Assembly (NCBI RefSeq): GCF_013410405.1 | Contig: NZ_JACCFK010000001.1 | Coordinates: forward strand, 2,728,001-2,792,000 | Length of the DNA stretch: 64,000 bases | From: Amycolatopsis endophytica | GTDB lineage: Bacteria > Actinomycetota > Actinomycetes > Mycobacteriales > Pseudonocardiaceae | Direction of reading: 5' to 3' | The notes under the pieces: generated by a model | Database searches by the model: none | What the model saw: only the letters and a program-made list of their open reading frames with translations | Told to the model about the DNA's origin: nothing | Program-made: the position numbers and the translations under genes | Shown: positions 36,288-45,550 of the stretch, one piece after another | How the letters are laid out: each line of letters begins with the position of its first letter | Numbering within the stretch: the first letter of the stretch is position 1

Positions 36288-36309
36288 TTGCTAGCCGGGC
36301 GTCAAGCAA
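36288..36309. promoter_or_regulatory. TetR-type operator 2 (MFS/tetR)
   Basis: TTGCTAGCCGGGCGTCAAGC (plus AA) repeats the outer arms of operator 1 (TTGCT and AGCAA) at a distance of 45 bases, close to four helical turns. It lies 28 bases before the TetR start, fitting autoregulation. Confidence 0.75.
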
Positions 36310-36337
36310 GTTTGAGAGTTCCTCAGGAAGGACGGTC

Positions 36338-36907
36338 ATGGCGGGGCGGCGGACCGACACGCGCGAGCGCATCCAGCGGGTCGCGCTCGACCTGTTCGTC
36401 GAGCAGGGCTACGAGAAGACCTCGCTGCGGGAGATCGCGGAGAAGCTCGAGGTCACCAAAGCCGCGCTCTACTACCACTTCCGGACGAAAGAGGACATCG
36501 TCCACAGCCTGATCGAGGACATCGGCAGCTCGCTCGACGAGATCGTGGCGTGGGCGGGTGAGCAGGACCGCTCGGTGCGGACCAGGCAGGAGGTCCTGCG
36601 GCGGCTCTCCGCGCTGATCCAGGGCCGGTTCGGACCGGTCATGCGGTTCATGCAGGAGAATCAGCCCGCGCTCAAGGAGCTGCACGCCGGGCACGTCCTC
36701 GCCCAGCGCATGAAGTCGTTGTTCACGCTGCTGGGGCCCGACGACGCCGATCCGGCGGACCAGCTGCGCGCGCGGCTCGCGCTGGTCGCCCTGATGATCG
36801 GCAACAACCCGCAGTTCCTGGACGAGAACCCGGCCGCCGGGTCGTCCGAGGTCGCGTTGCAGGTCGCACTGGAGCTTGCCTCTCCGAGGTCCGGAGCGGG
36901 CACGTAG
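36338..36907 (+). CDS. TetR family repressor of the divergent MFS exporter
   Basis: A 189-residue protein. The HTH is textbook: TRERIQRVALDLFVEQGYEK, TSLREIAEKLEVTKAALYYH, then FRTKEDIVHSL (residues 6-57). The remaining helices form the ligand pocket. It is divergent from the MFS gene with two operators between, so it is its probable repressor and autoregulator. The ATG at 36338 has AGGAAGG upstream. It ends nine bases before ispE, so read-through into ispE is likely. Confidence 0.92.
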   Translation: MAGRRTDTRERIQRVALDLFVEQGYEKTSLREIAEKLEVTKAALYYHFRTKEDIVHSLIEDIGSSLDEIVAWAGEQDRSVRTRQEVLRRLSALIQGRFGPVMRFMQENQPALKELHAGHVLAQRMKSLFTLLGPDDADPADQLRARLALVALMIGNNPQFLDENPAAGSSEVALQVALELASPRSGAGT

Positions 36908-36916
36908 GCTTGACGG

Positions 36917-37879
36917 GTGCTCGCCGTCGTACCGCCACCCGTCACCGTCAGGGTGCCGTCGAAGATCAATCTGCACCTGTCGGTCGGCGACCTGCGCCCG
37001 GACGGGTTCCACGACCTGACCACCGTGTTCCACGCGCTGTCGCTGACCGACGAGGTCACCGTCGCGCTCGCCGAGGAGCCGGGTGTCGAGGTCTACGGCG
37101 AGGGTGAGCAGGTGGTTCCGACGGGTCCCGGCAACCTCGCGTGGCGCGCCGTGGAGGCACTGGCAGCGCATGTGGGCAAGGCCGACGGTGCGTCCAACGT
37201 CCGGGTGGTCCTCCGCAAGGGGATCCCCGTCGCGGGTGGGATGGCGGGCGGCAGCGCCGACGCGGCGGGCACGCTCGTGGCGCTGTCGTCACTGTGGAAG
37301 CTGGAGATCGGGCGGGACGAACTCGCCGAGATCGCCGCGAAGCTGGGTTCGGACGTGCCGTTCGGCCTCTACGGCGGCACCGCGCTCGGCACCGGACGCG
37401 GCGAGCAGCTGGTGCCGGTCCTGTCGCGGCACACGTTCCACTGGGTGCTCGCGTTCGACCAGCGCGGACTGTCCACACCGCGTGTCTTCACCGAACTCGA
37501 CCGGCTTCGCGAGGCGGGTAATCCGCCGCGCGTGGGTTCGCACGCGCCCGTCGTCGAGGCGCTCGCTTCGGGTGACCCGCGTCAGCTGGCCCTGTTGCTC
37601 GGTAACGATCTGCAGGCCGCCGCGGTGTCGCTGCGGCCAGGTCTGCGCCGCACGTTGCGCGCCGGGGTGAACGCCGGTGCGCTGGCAGGCACGGTCTCCG
37701 GGTCCGGTCCGACGTGCGCGTTCCTGTGCTCCGACGCCGAATCCGCGCTGGAGGTCGCGGCCGAGCTGGCCGGGGCCGGGGTGTGCCGGACGGTGCGGGT
37801 CGCGCACGGCCCGGTGCCCGGCGCGCGACCCGTCGGCGGCGACGAACACCGGCCCACTCCTCCGCAGGTGCACGCATGA
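36917..37879 (+). CDS. ispE: 4-diphosphocytidyl-2-C-methyl-D-erythritol kinase
   Basis: A 320-residue GHMP kinase of the MEP isoprenoid pathway; it phosphorylates the 2-OH of CDP-methylerythritol. The substrate lead [20 protein letters not shown] (residues 14-33) is followed by ATP-binding motif 2 [18 protein letters not shown] (about 99-116). The C-terminal GHMP motif is [15 protein letters not shown] (about 257-271). It starts with GTG. Its stop overlaps the start of the ABC-F gene (ATGA), a coupling common in actinobacteria. Confidence 0.96.
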   Translation: MLAVVPPPVTVRVPSKINLHLSVGDLRPDGFHDLTTVFHALSLTDEVTVALAEEPGVEVYGEGEQVVPTGPGNLAWRAVEALAAHVGKADGASNVRVVLRKGIPVAGGMAGGSADAAGTLVALSSLWKLEIGRDELAEIAAKLGSDVPFGLYGGTALGTGRGEQLVPVLSRHTFHWVLAFDQRGLSTPRVFTELDRLREAGNPPRVGSHAPVVEALASGDPRQLALLLGNDLQAAAVSLRPGLRRTLRAGVNAGALAGTVSGSGPTCAFLCSDAESALEVAAELAGAGVCRTVRVAHGPVPGARPVGGDEHRPTPPQVHA

Positions 37880-39630
37880 CCAATTTGATCAACCTCGAGG
37901 CCGTGTCCAAGTCCTACGGGGTCCGCCCGCTGCTGGACAACGTCTCCCTCGGTGTCGGCGAAGGTGAGCGCATCGGCGTCGTCGGGCTCAACGGTGGCGG
38001 CAAGACCACGTTGCTGGAGGTCCTGGCCGGGCTCGCGCCACCGGATTCCGGGCGGGTCAGCCAGGTGCGCGGGCTGCGGCTGGCGGTCGTCACCCAGCGC
38101 ACGGAACTCGCCGAAGGCAGCACGATCCGCGAAGCCGTGCTCGCCGGTTACGCCGCCGAGCACGAGTGGGCGGCCGACGCGCGGGTCAGGTCCATTGTGG
38201 AAGGGCTGGGGATCACCGCGCTGGGGCTGGACAATCCCACCGCGACACTGTCCGGAGGGGAGCGTCGCCGGGTCGCGCTGGCGGCCGCGCTCATCGGCGA
38301 CCTCGACCTGCTCGTGCTCGACGAGCCGACCAACCACCTCGACGTCGAAGGCGTGCGCTGGCTCGCCGACCACCTGCTGGCGCGGCGGTCCGCGCTCGTC
38401 GTCGTCACCCACGACCGGTGGTTCCTGGACACCGTGTGCGGCCGCACCTGGGAGGTCGCGGACGGCAGGGTCGAGCAGTACGAGGGCGGATACGCGGACT
38501 GGATCTTCGCGCGCGCCGAGCGAGCCCGCCTCGCGGCCACGATGGAGGAGAAGCGGCGCAACCTCGCGCGCAAGGAGCTGGCCTGGCTCCAGCGCGGCGC
38601 GAAGGCCCGCACCTCCAAGCCGCGCTATCGCATCGAGGCGGCCGAGGCGCTGATCTCGGACGTGCCTGAGCCGCGGAACGCGGCCGAGCTGATGAGCTTC
38701 GCGCGCCGCCGTCTCGGCAAGACCGTGCTGGAGCTGGAGGACGTCACCCTGTTCGCCGGGGACAAGCCGGTCGTCGAGGGGCTGACCTGGCGGATCGGGC
38801 CCGGCGACCGGTTCGGGCTGGTCGGCGTCAACGGTTCGGGCAAGACGACGCTGCTCAAGCTGCTGGCCGGGGAGCGTGAACCGGCTGCGGGCAAGCGGAT
38901 CGAAGGCAAGACGGTGCGGCTGGCGCACCTGTCGCAGGAGCTCGACGAGCTGCCGGGCCGGTTGCGGGTGCTGGAGGCCGTGGAGGAGGTCTCGGCGCGG
39001 GTCGTGCTGGGCAAGCAGGAGCTGTCGGCCTCACAGCTGGCGGAGAAGCTCGGTTTCCCGCCGGCGCGGCAGTGGACGCCGGTCGAGGACCTTTCCGGTG
39101 GCGAGCGGCGGCGCCTCCAGCTGGCGCGTCTGCTGATGGCCGAGCCGAACGTGCTGCTGCTCGACGAGCCGACGAACGACCTGGACATCGACACGCTGCA
39201 GCAGCTGGAAGACCTGCTGGACTCGTGGCCGGGCACGATGGTCGTGGTCTCGCACGACCGCTACCTGGTGGAACGCGTGACGGACGCGGTGTACGCCCTC
39301 TTCGGCGACGGCCGGATCACCCACCTGCCCGGCGGCATCGACGAGTACCTGTCCCGGCGCGCCGCGGTGCGTGTCCCGGCCGCGGCCCCGAAGCCCGCGC
39401 AGAAAACGTCGAGCGCGGCGGAGTTCCGCGCGGCGCAGAAGGAGCTGTCCCGCCTGGAGCGTCGGCTGGACCAGCTGCACACCCGCGAAACGAAGCTGCA
39501 CGAGCAACTCGCCGAGCACGCCACGGACCCGGACAAACTGGTCGAGTTCAACACCGAACTGAAAACGGTCCGCGCCGAGATCGAGGACGTCGAGGCGCGC
39601 TGGCTGGAGACCTCCGAGCTGGTCGAGTAG
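37876..39630 (+). CDS. ABC-F family ATPase (ribosome-associated, Uup/EttA type)
   Basis: A 584-residue protein with two ABC cassettes and no membrane domain. The first has GLNGGGKTT (about 39-47), [15 protein letters not shown] and [11 protein letters not shown]. The second has GVNGSGKTT (about 318-326), [15 protein letters not shown] and [11 protein letters not shown]. The intervening linker is rich in Arg/Lys ([33 protein letters not shown]). A C-terminal coiled coil ([20 protein letters not shown]) resembles Uup. ABC-F proteins act on the ribosome, for translation control or antibiotic protection. Co-translation with ispE and conservation of this pair favour a housekeeping role. Confidence 0.93.
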   Translation: MTNLINLEAVSKSYGVRPLLDNVSLGVGEGERIGVVGLNGGGKTTLLEVLAGLAPPDSGRVSQVRGLRLAVVTQRTELAEGSTIREAVLAGYAAEHEWAADARVRSIVEGLGITALGLDNPTATLSGGERRRVALAAALIGDLDLLVLDEPTNHLDVEGVRWLADHLLARRSALVVVTHDRWFLDTVCGRTWEVADGRVEQYEGGYADWIFARAERARLAATMEEKRRNLARKELAWLQRGAKARTSKPRYRIEAAEALISDVPEPRNAAELMSFARRRLGKTVLELEDVTLFAGDKPVVEGLTWRIGPGDRFGLVGVNGSGKTTLLKLLAGEREPAAGKRIEGKTVRLAHLSQELDELPGRLRVLEAVEEVSARVVLGKQELSASQLAEKLGFPPARQWTPVEDLSGGERRRLQLARLLMAEPNVLLLDEPTNDLDIDTLQQLEDLLDSWPGTMVVVSHDRYLVERVTDAVYALFGDGRITHLPGGIDEYLSRRAAVRVPAAAPKPAQKTSSAAEFRAAQKELSRLERRLDQLHTRETKLHEQLAEHATDPDKLVEFNTELKTVRAEIEDVEARWLETSELVE

Positions 39631-39637
39631 CCCGCTC

Positions 39638-40267
39638 TCAGGCGCGGGCGTAGTCGCCGAAGGACGCTTCGAGGAGGGCGAACGCCTGCTCGGCCTCTTC
39701 GCCGGCCACGGCCGCGATCTCCGGGCCGCCGCGCCCGGCGAGCGTCAGCTCCTGGATACGCGCGAACACCACCCGGTGGACCCCACCGAACACGGCCGCC
39801 GCGGCCCGTGGCGTGATGTCCCCGGCCGTGGCGCCCGTCGCCGCCACGAGCGCGGCGGCGAGGTTGTCCTCACGCAGGTCGTGCAGGCTACGCAGGCAGA
39901 CCGACAACGTCGGGCTGTCGGCGATCATCCGGCTGAATTCCGGCCCGGCGAAGCCGGCCACCGGGTCCTGCCGGGCGATCGCGTCCAGGCAGCCGCTCCG
40001 GAGCGCGCCGAGAGCGGACTCACCGGGCCCCCGCGCCACGACCGTACGGGCGAGGCTTTCGACGAACTCCTCCTGGTGGTCGAACGCCAGGTCCTCCTTG
40101 CGCGGGAAGTAGTTGGTCACGGTCTTCTTGGCTACGCGCGCCGCTTCCGCGATCTCCGCGATCGTCGTGTGTTCGAAACCCTTCGCCAGGAACAGCCCGG
40201 TCGCGCGGTCGGAGATCAACTGCCGCGTCTCGCGCTTCTTGACTTCGCGGAGCCCGGTGACGGTCAT
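39638..40267 (-). CDS. TetR family regulator (MftR-like C-terminal domain)
   Basis: A 209-residue regulator. The HTH region runs KRETRQLISDRATGLFLAKG, HTTIAEIAEAARVAKKTVTN, YFPRKEDLAF (residues 11-62). The C-terminal part with RDPVAGFAGPEFSRMIADSP-like spacing resembles the acyl-CoA-like-ligand (MftR) group. TAAGAT lies seven bases upstream of the ATG, so the transcript is probably leaderless. It is divergent from a promoter with a strong -35 and a 12-bp palindrome (40339-40350), which it may control together with the DUF5701 gene. It ends eight bases from the convergent ABC-F stop. Confidence 0.88.
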   Translation of the reverse strand: MTVTGLREVKKRETRQLISDRATGLFLAKGFEHTTIAEIAEAARVAKKTVTNYFPRKEDLAFDHQEEFVESLARTVVARGPGESALGALRSGCLDAIARQDPVAGFAGPEFSRMIADSPTLSVCLRSLHDLREDNLAAALVAATGATAGDITPRAAAAVFGGVHRVVFARIQELTLAGRGGPEIAAVAGEEAEQAFALLEASFGDYARA

Positions 40268-40299
40268 GAGCGAATCTTACCCCGGTCCTACTTTTTATC

Positions 40300-40350
40300 T
40301 TGACAAGCATCGTGTAACGAGCATAAGTTTACGTCGATAGTAAATTTACT
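40300..40350 (+). promoter_or_regulatory. Promoter and palindromic operator ahead of the shrunken acetyltransferase/DUF5701 genes
   Basis: TTGACA (40300-40305) and TAAGTT (40324-40329) with an 18-base spacer make a strong consensus-like promoter. Directly downstream is AGTAAATTTACT (40339-40350), a perfect 12-bp palindrome, with a TTTAC half site also at 40328. The adjacent divergent TetR is the obvious candidate binder. Confidence 0.65.
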
Positions 40351-40363
40351 TCTGTGAGGTGTC

Positions 40364-40528
40364 GTGCCAGATCACATCCTCTACGCCTACGGGCCGGAGA
40401 AGCCGGTCATCGGGAAGTCCTGCGCGATCATCGCCGCGGGCGCGGTCGTCACGGCCGACGTGCCCGCGTACACGATCGTCGGTGGCAACCCGGCCGATAT
40501 CGCGGCCATTGAGGAGGCGCGAGTATGA
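40364..40528 (+). pseudogene. Internally deleted CatB/Vat-type hexapeptide acetyltransferase (54 codons)
   Basis: The frame is open from a GTG to a TGA but holds only the C-terminal hexapeptide end of a xenobiotic acyltransferase ([20 protein letters not shown], then GNPADIAAIEE). This is joined to about 20 residues that could be its N-terminus (VPDHILYAYGPEKPVIGKSC). Family members are about 210 residues, so some 150 residues, including the catalytic His loop, are missing. The deletion kept the frame, and the stop overlaps the next gene's start (ATGA). Its translation could now serve only to couple expression of the DUF5701 gene. Confidence 0.7.
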
Positions 40529-41154
40529 CTTCCGACGTCACCGCCGAATTCGACCGCCAGGTCGCCAACCTCGTCGACCGCGGTTACCCGGCGCTCGCCG
40601 GGCTCGACGAAGAGGGCTTCCGCGCCCTGGTGGGACCGCTGCGGTCCGCGGCGCGGTCCGGTGCGCCGGATCCGGACGCGGGCCGCGTGCCGTTCCTCCT
40701 CGTCGTGACCCGCAAGGTCGTGCCGATCGAGGAGACGATGCCGCGCACGACCCTGCACCGCGGGCGCTTGCCCGGGTTCGTCGACCACTCCTTCGAACCG
40801 GGGTCGCTGGAGCGGTTCGCCGCCACTGTGGACCTGCCCGCTCCGGACGCCTACCTGCTGTTCGACGTCGAGCGTGGTGAAGAGTTCTGCGGCGTAGTCC
40901 CGAACGACGCGATGGAGACCATCGCCGGGCGGGAACGGACCCCGCTCACCATCGAGGAGGGCATCGCACTGGTGACGCACTTCCCGGAGGTGCTGGTCAA
41001 GAACAAGTGCTTCTCGGTGGGCGGTTCACGGTGCGGTGACCGGCGGGTGCCCGCGATCTGGATCAGCAAGCGTGCGCCGAAGCTCGGCTGGTGCTGGCAG
41101 GGCAATCCGCACACCTGGCTCGGCGTGGCCTCGGCGGGCGCGCGCGGCGCCTGA
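40525..41154 (+). CDS. DUF5701 family protein
   Basis: A 209-residue protein matching DUF5701, an actinobacterial family of unknown function. Recognisable blocks are VANLVDRGYPALAGLDEEGF, VPFLLVVTRKVVPIEETMP, YLLFDVERGEEFCGVVPNDA, GIALVTHFPEVLVKNKCFSV and APKLGWCWQGNPHTWLGVAS. There are no membrane segments or signal peptide, so it is soluble and cytoplasmic. It starts within the stop of the shrunken acetyltransferase and shares its promoter, facing a TetR gene. No function can be assigned. Confidence 0.75.
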   Translation: MTSDVTAEFDRQVANLVDRGYPALAGLDEEGFRALVGPLRSAARSGAPDPDAGRVPFLLVVTRKVVPIEETMPRTTLHRGRLPGFVDHSFEPGSLERFAATVDLPAPDAYLLFDVERGEEFCGVVPNDAMETIAGRERTPLTIEEGIALVTHFPEVLVKNKCFSVGGSRCGDRRVPAIWISKRAPKLGWCWQGNPHTWLGVASAGARGA

Positions 41155-41235
41155 TCCGGTAGTACCTCCGTGCCGTGGCGGGCCGTCCAGAAGCTGGCCA
41201 CTCGATCGTGGCAGGCCGCCGATAAGGTGAGCGCC

Positions 41236-42921
41236 ATGAGTCGGTTCGTGGAAACGCTCGTCCGCACCGCTGCGGAGGGTGGTCAGTTGCGTGGCATGGT
41301 CACCGGGGAGCCCAAGGAGCCGGTGCGCCGGACCTGGGCCGAGGTCCACGAACAGGCACGGCGCATCGCCGGTGCACTCGTCGCCGGGGGATTGGAGCCG
41401 GGCAGCGCCGTCGCGGTCCTGGCCGGGGCGCCCGCGTTGATCGCGCCCACCGTGCAGGGCGTGTGGCTCGCCGGCGGCAGCGTGACGATGCTGCACCAGC
41501 CGACCCCGCGCACCGACCTCGCCGTGTGGGCCGAGGACACCGTCAAGGTCCTCGGCATGATCGACGCCAAGCTGGTGGTGCTCGGCGAGCCGTTCGACGC
41601 GCTCGCGCCCGTGCTGACCGAGCACAACATCGGCTTCCGGATGATCACCGATCTCTTCGACGGCGAACCGCTCGCCGAGCCGGTCGCGCGCGACGAGGAA
41701 GACCTCGCGCTGCTGCAGCTCACCAGCGGTTCGACCGCCGACCCGAAAGCCGTGCGGATCACCCACGGCAACCTCTACACCAACGTCAAGGCCATGGTGG
41801 AGCGCGCGGAGTTCGACTTCGCGAAGGACATCATGGTGTCCTGGCTGCCCACCTTCCACGACATGGGCATGGTCGGCTTCCTGACCGTGCCCATGACGTT
41901 CGGCGTGGAGCTGGTGAAGATCACCCCGGCCGAGTTCCTCACCGGGCCGCTGATCTGGCCGGAGCTGATCACCAAGTACGGCGCCACCACCACCGCGGCA
42001 CCGAACTTCGCCTACGCGATCGTCGGGAAGCGGCTCGCGCGGGTCGAGGACGAGAACGCCTACGACCTGTCGACGCTGCGCATCGCGCTGAACGGGGCCG
42101 AGCCGATCGACGAGTCCGCCGTGCAGTCGTTCGTCGAGGGTGGCTCCCGGTTCAAGATGCCCGCGGAATGCGTTTTCCCGGCCTACGGCATGGCCGAGGC
42201 GACACTCGCGGTGTCGTTCGCGCCGCTGTTCACCGGCCTCACCCTGGACGTCATCGAGGCCGACGCGCTCGAAGCCGACAACCGGGCCGTGCCGGTTCCG
42301 GAGGGTGACTCGCGCCGCGGAACCGAGGAGGTCCGCTCGTTCGCCGTGCTCGGCCGTCCGCTGGACGGGCTGGAGGCGCGGATCGTCGGCGACGGTGGCA
42401 AGGTGCTCGGCGAGCGCGAGGTCGGCGAGATCCAGCTGACCGGTCCCGCGGTGACACCCGGGTACCTGACGATGGACGGCCCGAAGCCGACGCAGGACGA
42501 CGAGGGCTGGCTGGCGACCGGCGACCTCGGCTACCTGATCGGCGACCAGATCGTGATCTGCGGCCGTCGCAAGGACGTCATCATCATGGGCGGCCGCAAC
42601 ATCTACCCGACCGACATCGAGCGTGCCACGACGTCCGTCGAGGGTGTGCGAGCCGGCAACGCGGTGGCGGTCCGGATCGACGCCGGGACCCGGCGCGAGC
42701 GGTTCGCGGTCGTGCTGGAGTCGAAACTGGCGGGCGACACCGACGCCGAGCGCCGCCTGCAGAAGGAGGTCGCGGCCCGGGTCCGCGACGCCGTCGACGC
42801 CCGCCCGTACGCGGTGGTCGTCCTGCCCGCGGGCAGCCTGCCGAAGACGCCGTCGGGCAAGGTGAAGCGCGCCGCCACCGCCGCCCAGTACTCCGACGCG
42901 ATCGCCCGCAACGCCTCCTGA
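41236..42921 (+). CDS. Fatty acyl-AMP/acyl-CoA ligase (FadD/Pks16-like)
   Basis: A 561-residue ANL-superfamily enzyme. The AMP-binding loop LQLTSGSTADPKAVRITHGN lies near 160-179. SWLPTFHDMGMVG (the acyl-AMP-ligase signature region) lies near 205, YGMAEATLAVSF near 317 and GWLATGDLGYL near 425. The C-terminal lysine is in LPKTPSGKVKRA near 541. The TSGSTxxPK and FHDMGMVG forms resemble fatty acyl-AMP ligases and M. tuberculosis Pks16 (Rv1013), which occupies the same position before pth. The ATG at 41236 has AAGGTGA upstream. Whether it transfers to CoA or a carrier protein is unknown. Confidence 0.88.
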   Translation: MSRFVETLVRTAAEGGQLRGMVTGEPKEPVRRTWAEVHEQARRIAGALVAGGLEPGSAVAVLAGAPALIAPTVQGVWLAGGSVTMLHQPTPRTDLAVWAEDTVKVLGMIDAKLVVLGEPFDALAPVLTEHNIGFRMITDLFDGEPLAEPVARDEEDLALLQLTSGSTADPKAVRITHGNLYTNVKAMVERAEFDFAKDIMVSWLPTFHDMGMVGFLTVPMTFGVELVKITPAEFLTGPLIWPELITKYGATTTAAPNFAYAIVGKRLARVEDENAYDLSTLRIALNGAEPIDESAVQSFVEGGSRFKMPAECVFPAYGMAEATLAVSFAPLFTGLTLDVIEADALEADNRAVPVPEGDSRRGTEEVRSFAVLGRPLDGLEARIVGDGGKVLGEREVGEIQLTGPAVTPGYLTMDGPKPTQDDEGWLATGDLGYLIGDQIVICGRRKDVIIMGGRNIYPTDIERATTSVEGVRAGNAVAVRIDAGTRRERFAVVLESKLAGDTDAERRLQKEVAARVRDAVDARPYAVVVLPAGSLPKTPSGKVKRAATAAQYSDAIARNAS

Positions 42922-42965
42922 CCGCCGTCGCCCGGGAGGACCTGCTCCCGGGCAACTCGGCTGAC

Positions 42966-43322
42966 TCAGTCGGTGGTGACGGGGGTCGGCGCGTCGGTGG
43001 AAGTGGGGGTGCGCGGCGCGGTCGCCTGGGTGGCGGCGCGGGCCTCCGGCACCGGGTAGGGCCGGCCGCCACGGCGGGCGAACTCGTCCTCCACCTCGTC
43101 GAGGAACTCGTCGACCGCGCGTTCGTCGTAGCCCCGCTTCCCGAGCAGGGGCTTGCTGAACATCACGTGGTGCACCTCGGCCGCGGTGAGGTCGTCCTCG
43201 CCCACCAGTGTTTTGGCGATGCGTTCGACGAACTCGTCGACCTCGTGCTTGGCGTACCCGCGCCTGCCGATGGGGGCGTTATCGAACTCGACTCGATAAA
43301 CGTCTTCGGCGGTAAGGGACAT
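42966..43322 (-). CDS. Small protein with two DivIVA-type repeats
   Basis: A 118-residue protein made of two copies of the short DivIVA/Wag31 N-terminal motif. The first is [20 protein letters not shown] then [13 protein letters not shown] (residues 3-35). The second is [20 protein letters not shown] then [17 protein letters not shown] (45-81). A disordered Pro/Thr-rich tail follows. There is no coiled coil, unlike true DivIVA, so a membrane-curvature adaptor or antagonist role is possible but unproven. It lies between the ligase (convergent) and pth. Confidence 0.85.
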   Translation of the reverse strand: MSLTAEDVYRVEFDNAPIGRRGYAKHEVDEFVERIAKTLVGEDDLTAAEVHHVMFSKPLLGKRGYDERAVDEFLDEVEDEFARRGGRPYPVPEARAATQATAPRTPTSTDAPTPVTTD

Positions 43323-43456
43323 GAAGTACTCCAGTTCAGCTTGGACGGGACACTTCCCTTATCCCGTCCTAGCCGTCCGGGTAAACGTCCGGAAGGCCCC
43401 TCAGACCGGTGAAACTCCATGGAGCGCAATGCCGCACACCTGTGGGTGACGGCTGC

Positions 43457-44050
43457 TCACCCAGCGTGGAAGTCGTTCTGGGCCGCTGTCAGTCCTTTGC
43501 CGATCAGCGCTTCGACGGCGTCGGCGCACCGGTCCAGTTCCAGCGGGAGGTCCTTGCGCTCGACCGTGGAGAAGTCCTTGAGGACGAAGTCGGCCGGGTC
43601 CATGCGGCCCGGTGGGCGGCCGATGCCGAAGCGCACGCGATAGTAGTCACGCGTGCCGAGGGATTTGCTGATCGACCGCAGCCCGTTGTGACCGCCCTCG
43701 CCGCCGCCGATCTTGAGCTTGAGGCCGCCGAAGGGCAGGTCCAGCTCGTCGTGCACGACGACGATCGCGCTGGGATCGATCTTGTAGAACTTGGCCGCGC
43801 CCGCGACCGGTCCGCCGGAGACGTTCATGAACGACCGCGGTTTGACCAGCACGACACGGCTTCCGGCGAGGCGGCCTTCGAGGACTTCCGCGCCGGACTT
43901 GTGGGTCTTGAACTTGCCGCCGACGCGGGCGGCGAGTTCGTCGAGCACGAGGAAGCCGACGTTGTGCCGGTTGCCCGCGTACCGGGGCCCGGGATTGCCG
44001 AGGCCGACGAGCAGGACGTGCTCGCCGGCCCCGGGAACGTCCGAACTCAC
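43457..44050 (-). CDS. pth: Peptidyl-tRNA hydrolase
   Basis: A 197-residue enzyme that releases peptides from drop-off peptidyl-tRNAs. The conserved lead [20 protein letters not shown] (residues 11-30) holds the catalytic His. The block [20 protein letters not shown] and [18 protein letters not shown] (Asp) follow, then [12 protein letters not shown]. It begins immediately after the rplY stop, so the two are co-transcribed, as in most bacteria. Confidence 0.96.
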   Translation of the reverse strand: MSSDVPGAGEHVLLVGLGNPGPRYAGNRHNVGFLVLDELAARVGGKFKTHKSGAEVLEGRLAGSRVVLVKPRSFMNVSGGPVAGAAKFYKIDPSAIVVVHDELDLPFGGLKLKIGGGEGGHNGLRSISKSLGTRDYYRVRFGIGRPPGRMDPADFVLKDFSTVERKDLPLELDRCADAVEALIGKGLTAAQNDFHAG

Positions 44051-44659
44051 TTACTCTTCGGTGCTCGCCTCGGCGGCGGGCTCCTCGCCACCCTCCTCGG
44101 CGGGCTCCGCGCTGGTGGCCTGGGCCTCGCCGACCGCGACGACCAGGCTCTCCGGGTCGGTCAGCAGGGTCGCGCCCTGGGGCAGCGGAACCTGGGAGGC
44201 GAGGATCTGGGTGCCTGCCTCGGCGCCCTCGATGGACACCTCGACCTGCTCGGGGATGTGCAGCGCCTCGACCTCGACCGACAGCGTGTCGATGTCCTGG
44301 ACCTGCAGGGTGCCGGGGGCCGGGTCGCCGGTGACGACGACGGGGACGTCGACGGTGACCTTCTCGCCCCGCTGGACGACCAGCAGGTCGACGTGCTCGA
44401 TGTAGTTGCGGATCGGGTGCACGGTGACGGTCTTGGTGAGCGCCAGCTCGGTGCCGCCGTTCAGGCTCAGGGTGAGGACGGCGTTGCTGCCGTTCTCGCG
44501 GATGACCCGGGCGAACTCCAGTGCGGGCAGCGCCAGGTGGCGCGGGTCGGTACCGTGGCCGTAGAGCACGGCGGGAACCTTGCCAGCGCGACGGGTGCGG
44601 CGCGCGGCGCCCTTGCCGAACTCGGTGCGTGGCTCGGCGGACAGACGTACCTCGGACAC
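44051..44659 (-). CDS. rplY: 50S ribosomal protein L25/general stress protein Ctc
   Basis: A 202-residue two-domain L25 (Ctc type) that binds 5S rRNA. The N-terminal L25 domain begins [20 protein letters not shown] and includes [20 protein letters not shown]. The C-terminal TL5/Ctc beta domain spans about 100-185 and ends in an acidic Glu/Ala tail. The GTG at 44659 (VSEVRLSAE) is used because conservation begins there and GAAGGAG lies upstream. It forms an operon with pth. Confidence 0.94.
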   Translation of the reverse strand: MSEVRLSAEPRTEFGKGAARRTRRAGKVPAVLYGHGTDPRHLALPALEFARVIRENGSNAVLTLSLNGGTELALTKTVTVHPIRNYIEHVDLLVVQRGEKVTVDVPVVVTGDPAPGTLQVQDIDTLSVEVEALHIPEQVEVSIEGAEAGTQILASQVPLPQGATLLTDPESLVVAVGEAQATSAEPAEEGGEEPAAEASTEE

Positions 44660-44929
44660 GGTGTAGCACTCCTTCAAACAATTGCGTGGCGGCGCAGATG
44701 GCGGGTGGTCATCTTCGGCGGCGAGTTCCACGACATGCTCGAGCAGCAGACCTCAAGCCGCCGCGTCGATCACGTTCGGGCACCGGGTGCAGCATGGAGC
44801 CCGCCTCGCCGAGACAACCTGTTCAGTGTAAGCGCCCCGTACTGGCGGACTTGCGTGGGGTGGCAAGACGCGCTATCCGCACGGCGCGACGGCGCCGTAG
44901 GCGAGCGCCAGTAACACCCAGAGCTGGGT

Positions 44930-45064
44930 GGTCATCCCGTCGCCTGACACCGGACGATCACTTTGGCGTGGGGCCGCAACCCGGGCTCTCTCGCGAGATG
45001 ACATGCCAACCTTGCGGCCCCACGCCAAAGTGATATGCCCAAACCGGAAGGCGACGGGATGACC
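44930..45064. repeat. Compound inverted repeat (nested perfect stems)
   Basis: The outer arms GGTCATCCCGTCGCC (44930-44944) and GGCGACGGGATGACC (45050-45064) are perfect 15-bp inverted copies. Inside them, 23-bp perfect arms at 44957-44979 (beginning ATCACTTTGGCGTGGGGCCG) and 45012-45034 enclose a 32-base loop. Such a nested structure over 135 bases, with no coding content, suggests a miniature mobile element or a strong cruciform/attenuator. There is no transposase nearby. Confidence 0.85.
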
Positions 45065-45430
45065 GCACAGCGACCACCTCGTTGAGGTGAGCCGGGCTCG
45101 AAAACCCCTGGTCATCCCGGAGCCTGCCTGTCCGGCGAGGGGGCTTTTGATTTTTAGAGCCGCGCTTCGGCTGGCGAGGTGGCCGCTGGGCGCTTGGGCG
45201 GCCGGTAGTCGGTCGGCTTGGGGGCGACCTCCCCCGCCCCTCCAGTTGGAGGGTTTCAGTCGCTGAGCAGCGGCGTCACGGCGGGAAAGCGCACCTTGAC
45301 CCCGCTGATCAGCGACCAAAGCGGGCTGGGGATCGGGGCGGGGGAGGTCCGGGCACGTCTTGGTTCGGCTCGCGTTGCCGGGCTGCGGTTTTCGAGGGGC
45401 GCCCCGGTTGCGTTGCCGGGTGGCGGCTGT

Positions 45431-45550
45431 CCCGGAAGGGCAAACACGCGAGCGGGAACGGCAAACACGCTGCCCGGAAGGGCCAACACGCCGACGGGAG
45501 CGGCCAACACGGGCGTGTTGGCCGCTGCGGGCGCCGTGTTGGCCGCTGGG
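45431..45550. repeat. 20-22-bp tandem repeat with GGCAAACACG/GGCCAACACG core and 12-bp palindrome
   Basis: The core appears at about 45439, 45460, 45481 and 45501 with spacers of about 11 bases. Inverted copies (CGTGTTGGCC) follow at 45514 and 45535. The fourth and fifth copies abut as GCGGCCAACACG-GG-CGTGTTGGCCGC, a perfect 12-bp stem. Spacers are not unique 30-mers, so it is not a CRISPR array. It is upstream of the lipoprotein gene. Confidence 0.8.

Noticed and set aside
45431..45550. Possible CRISPR array
   Set aside because: Repeat units are only 20-22 bases apart, spacers are similar to each other, orientation flips within the array and no cas gene is nearby.
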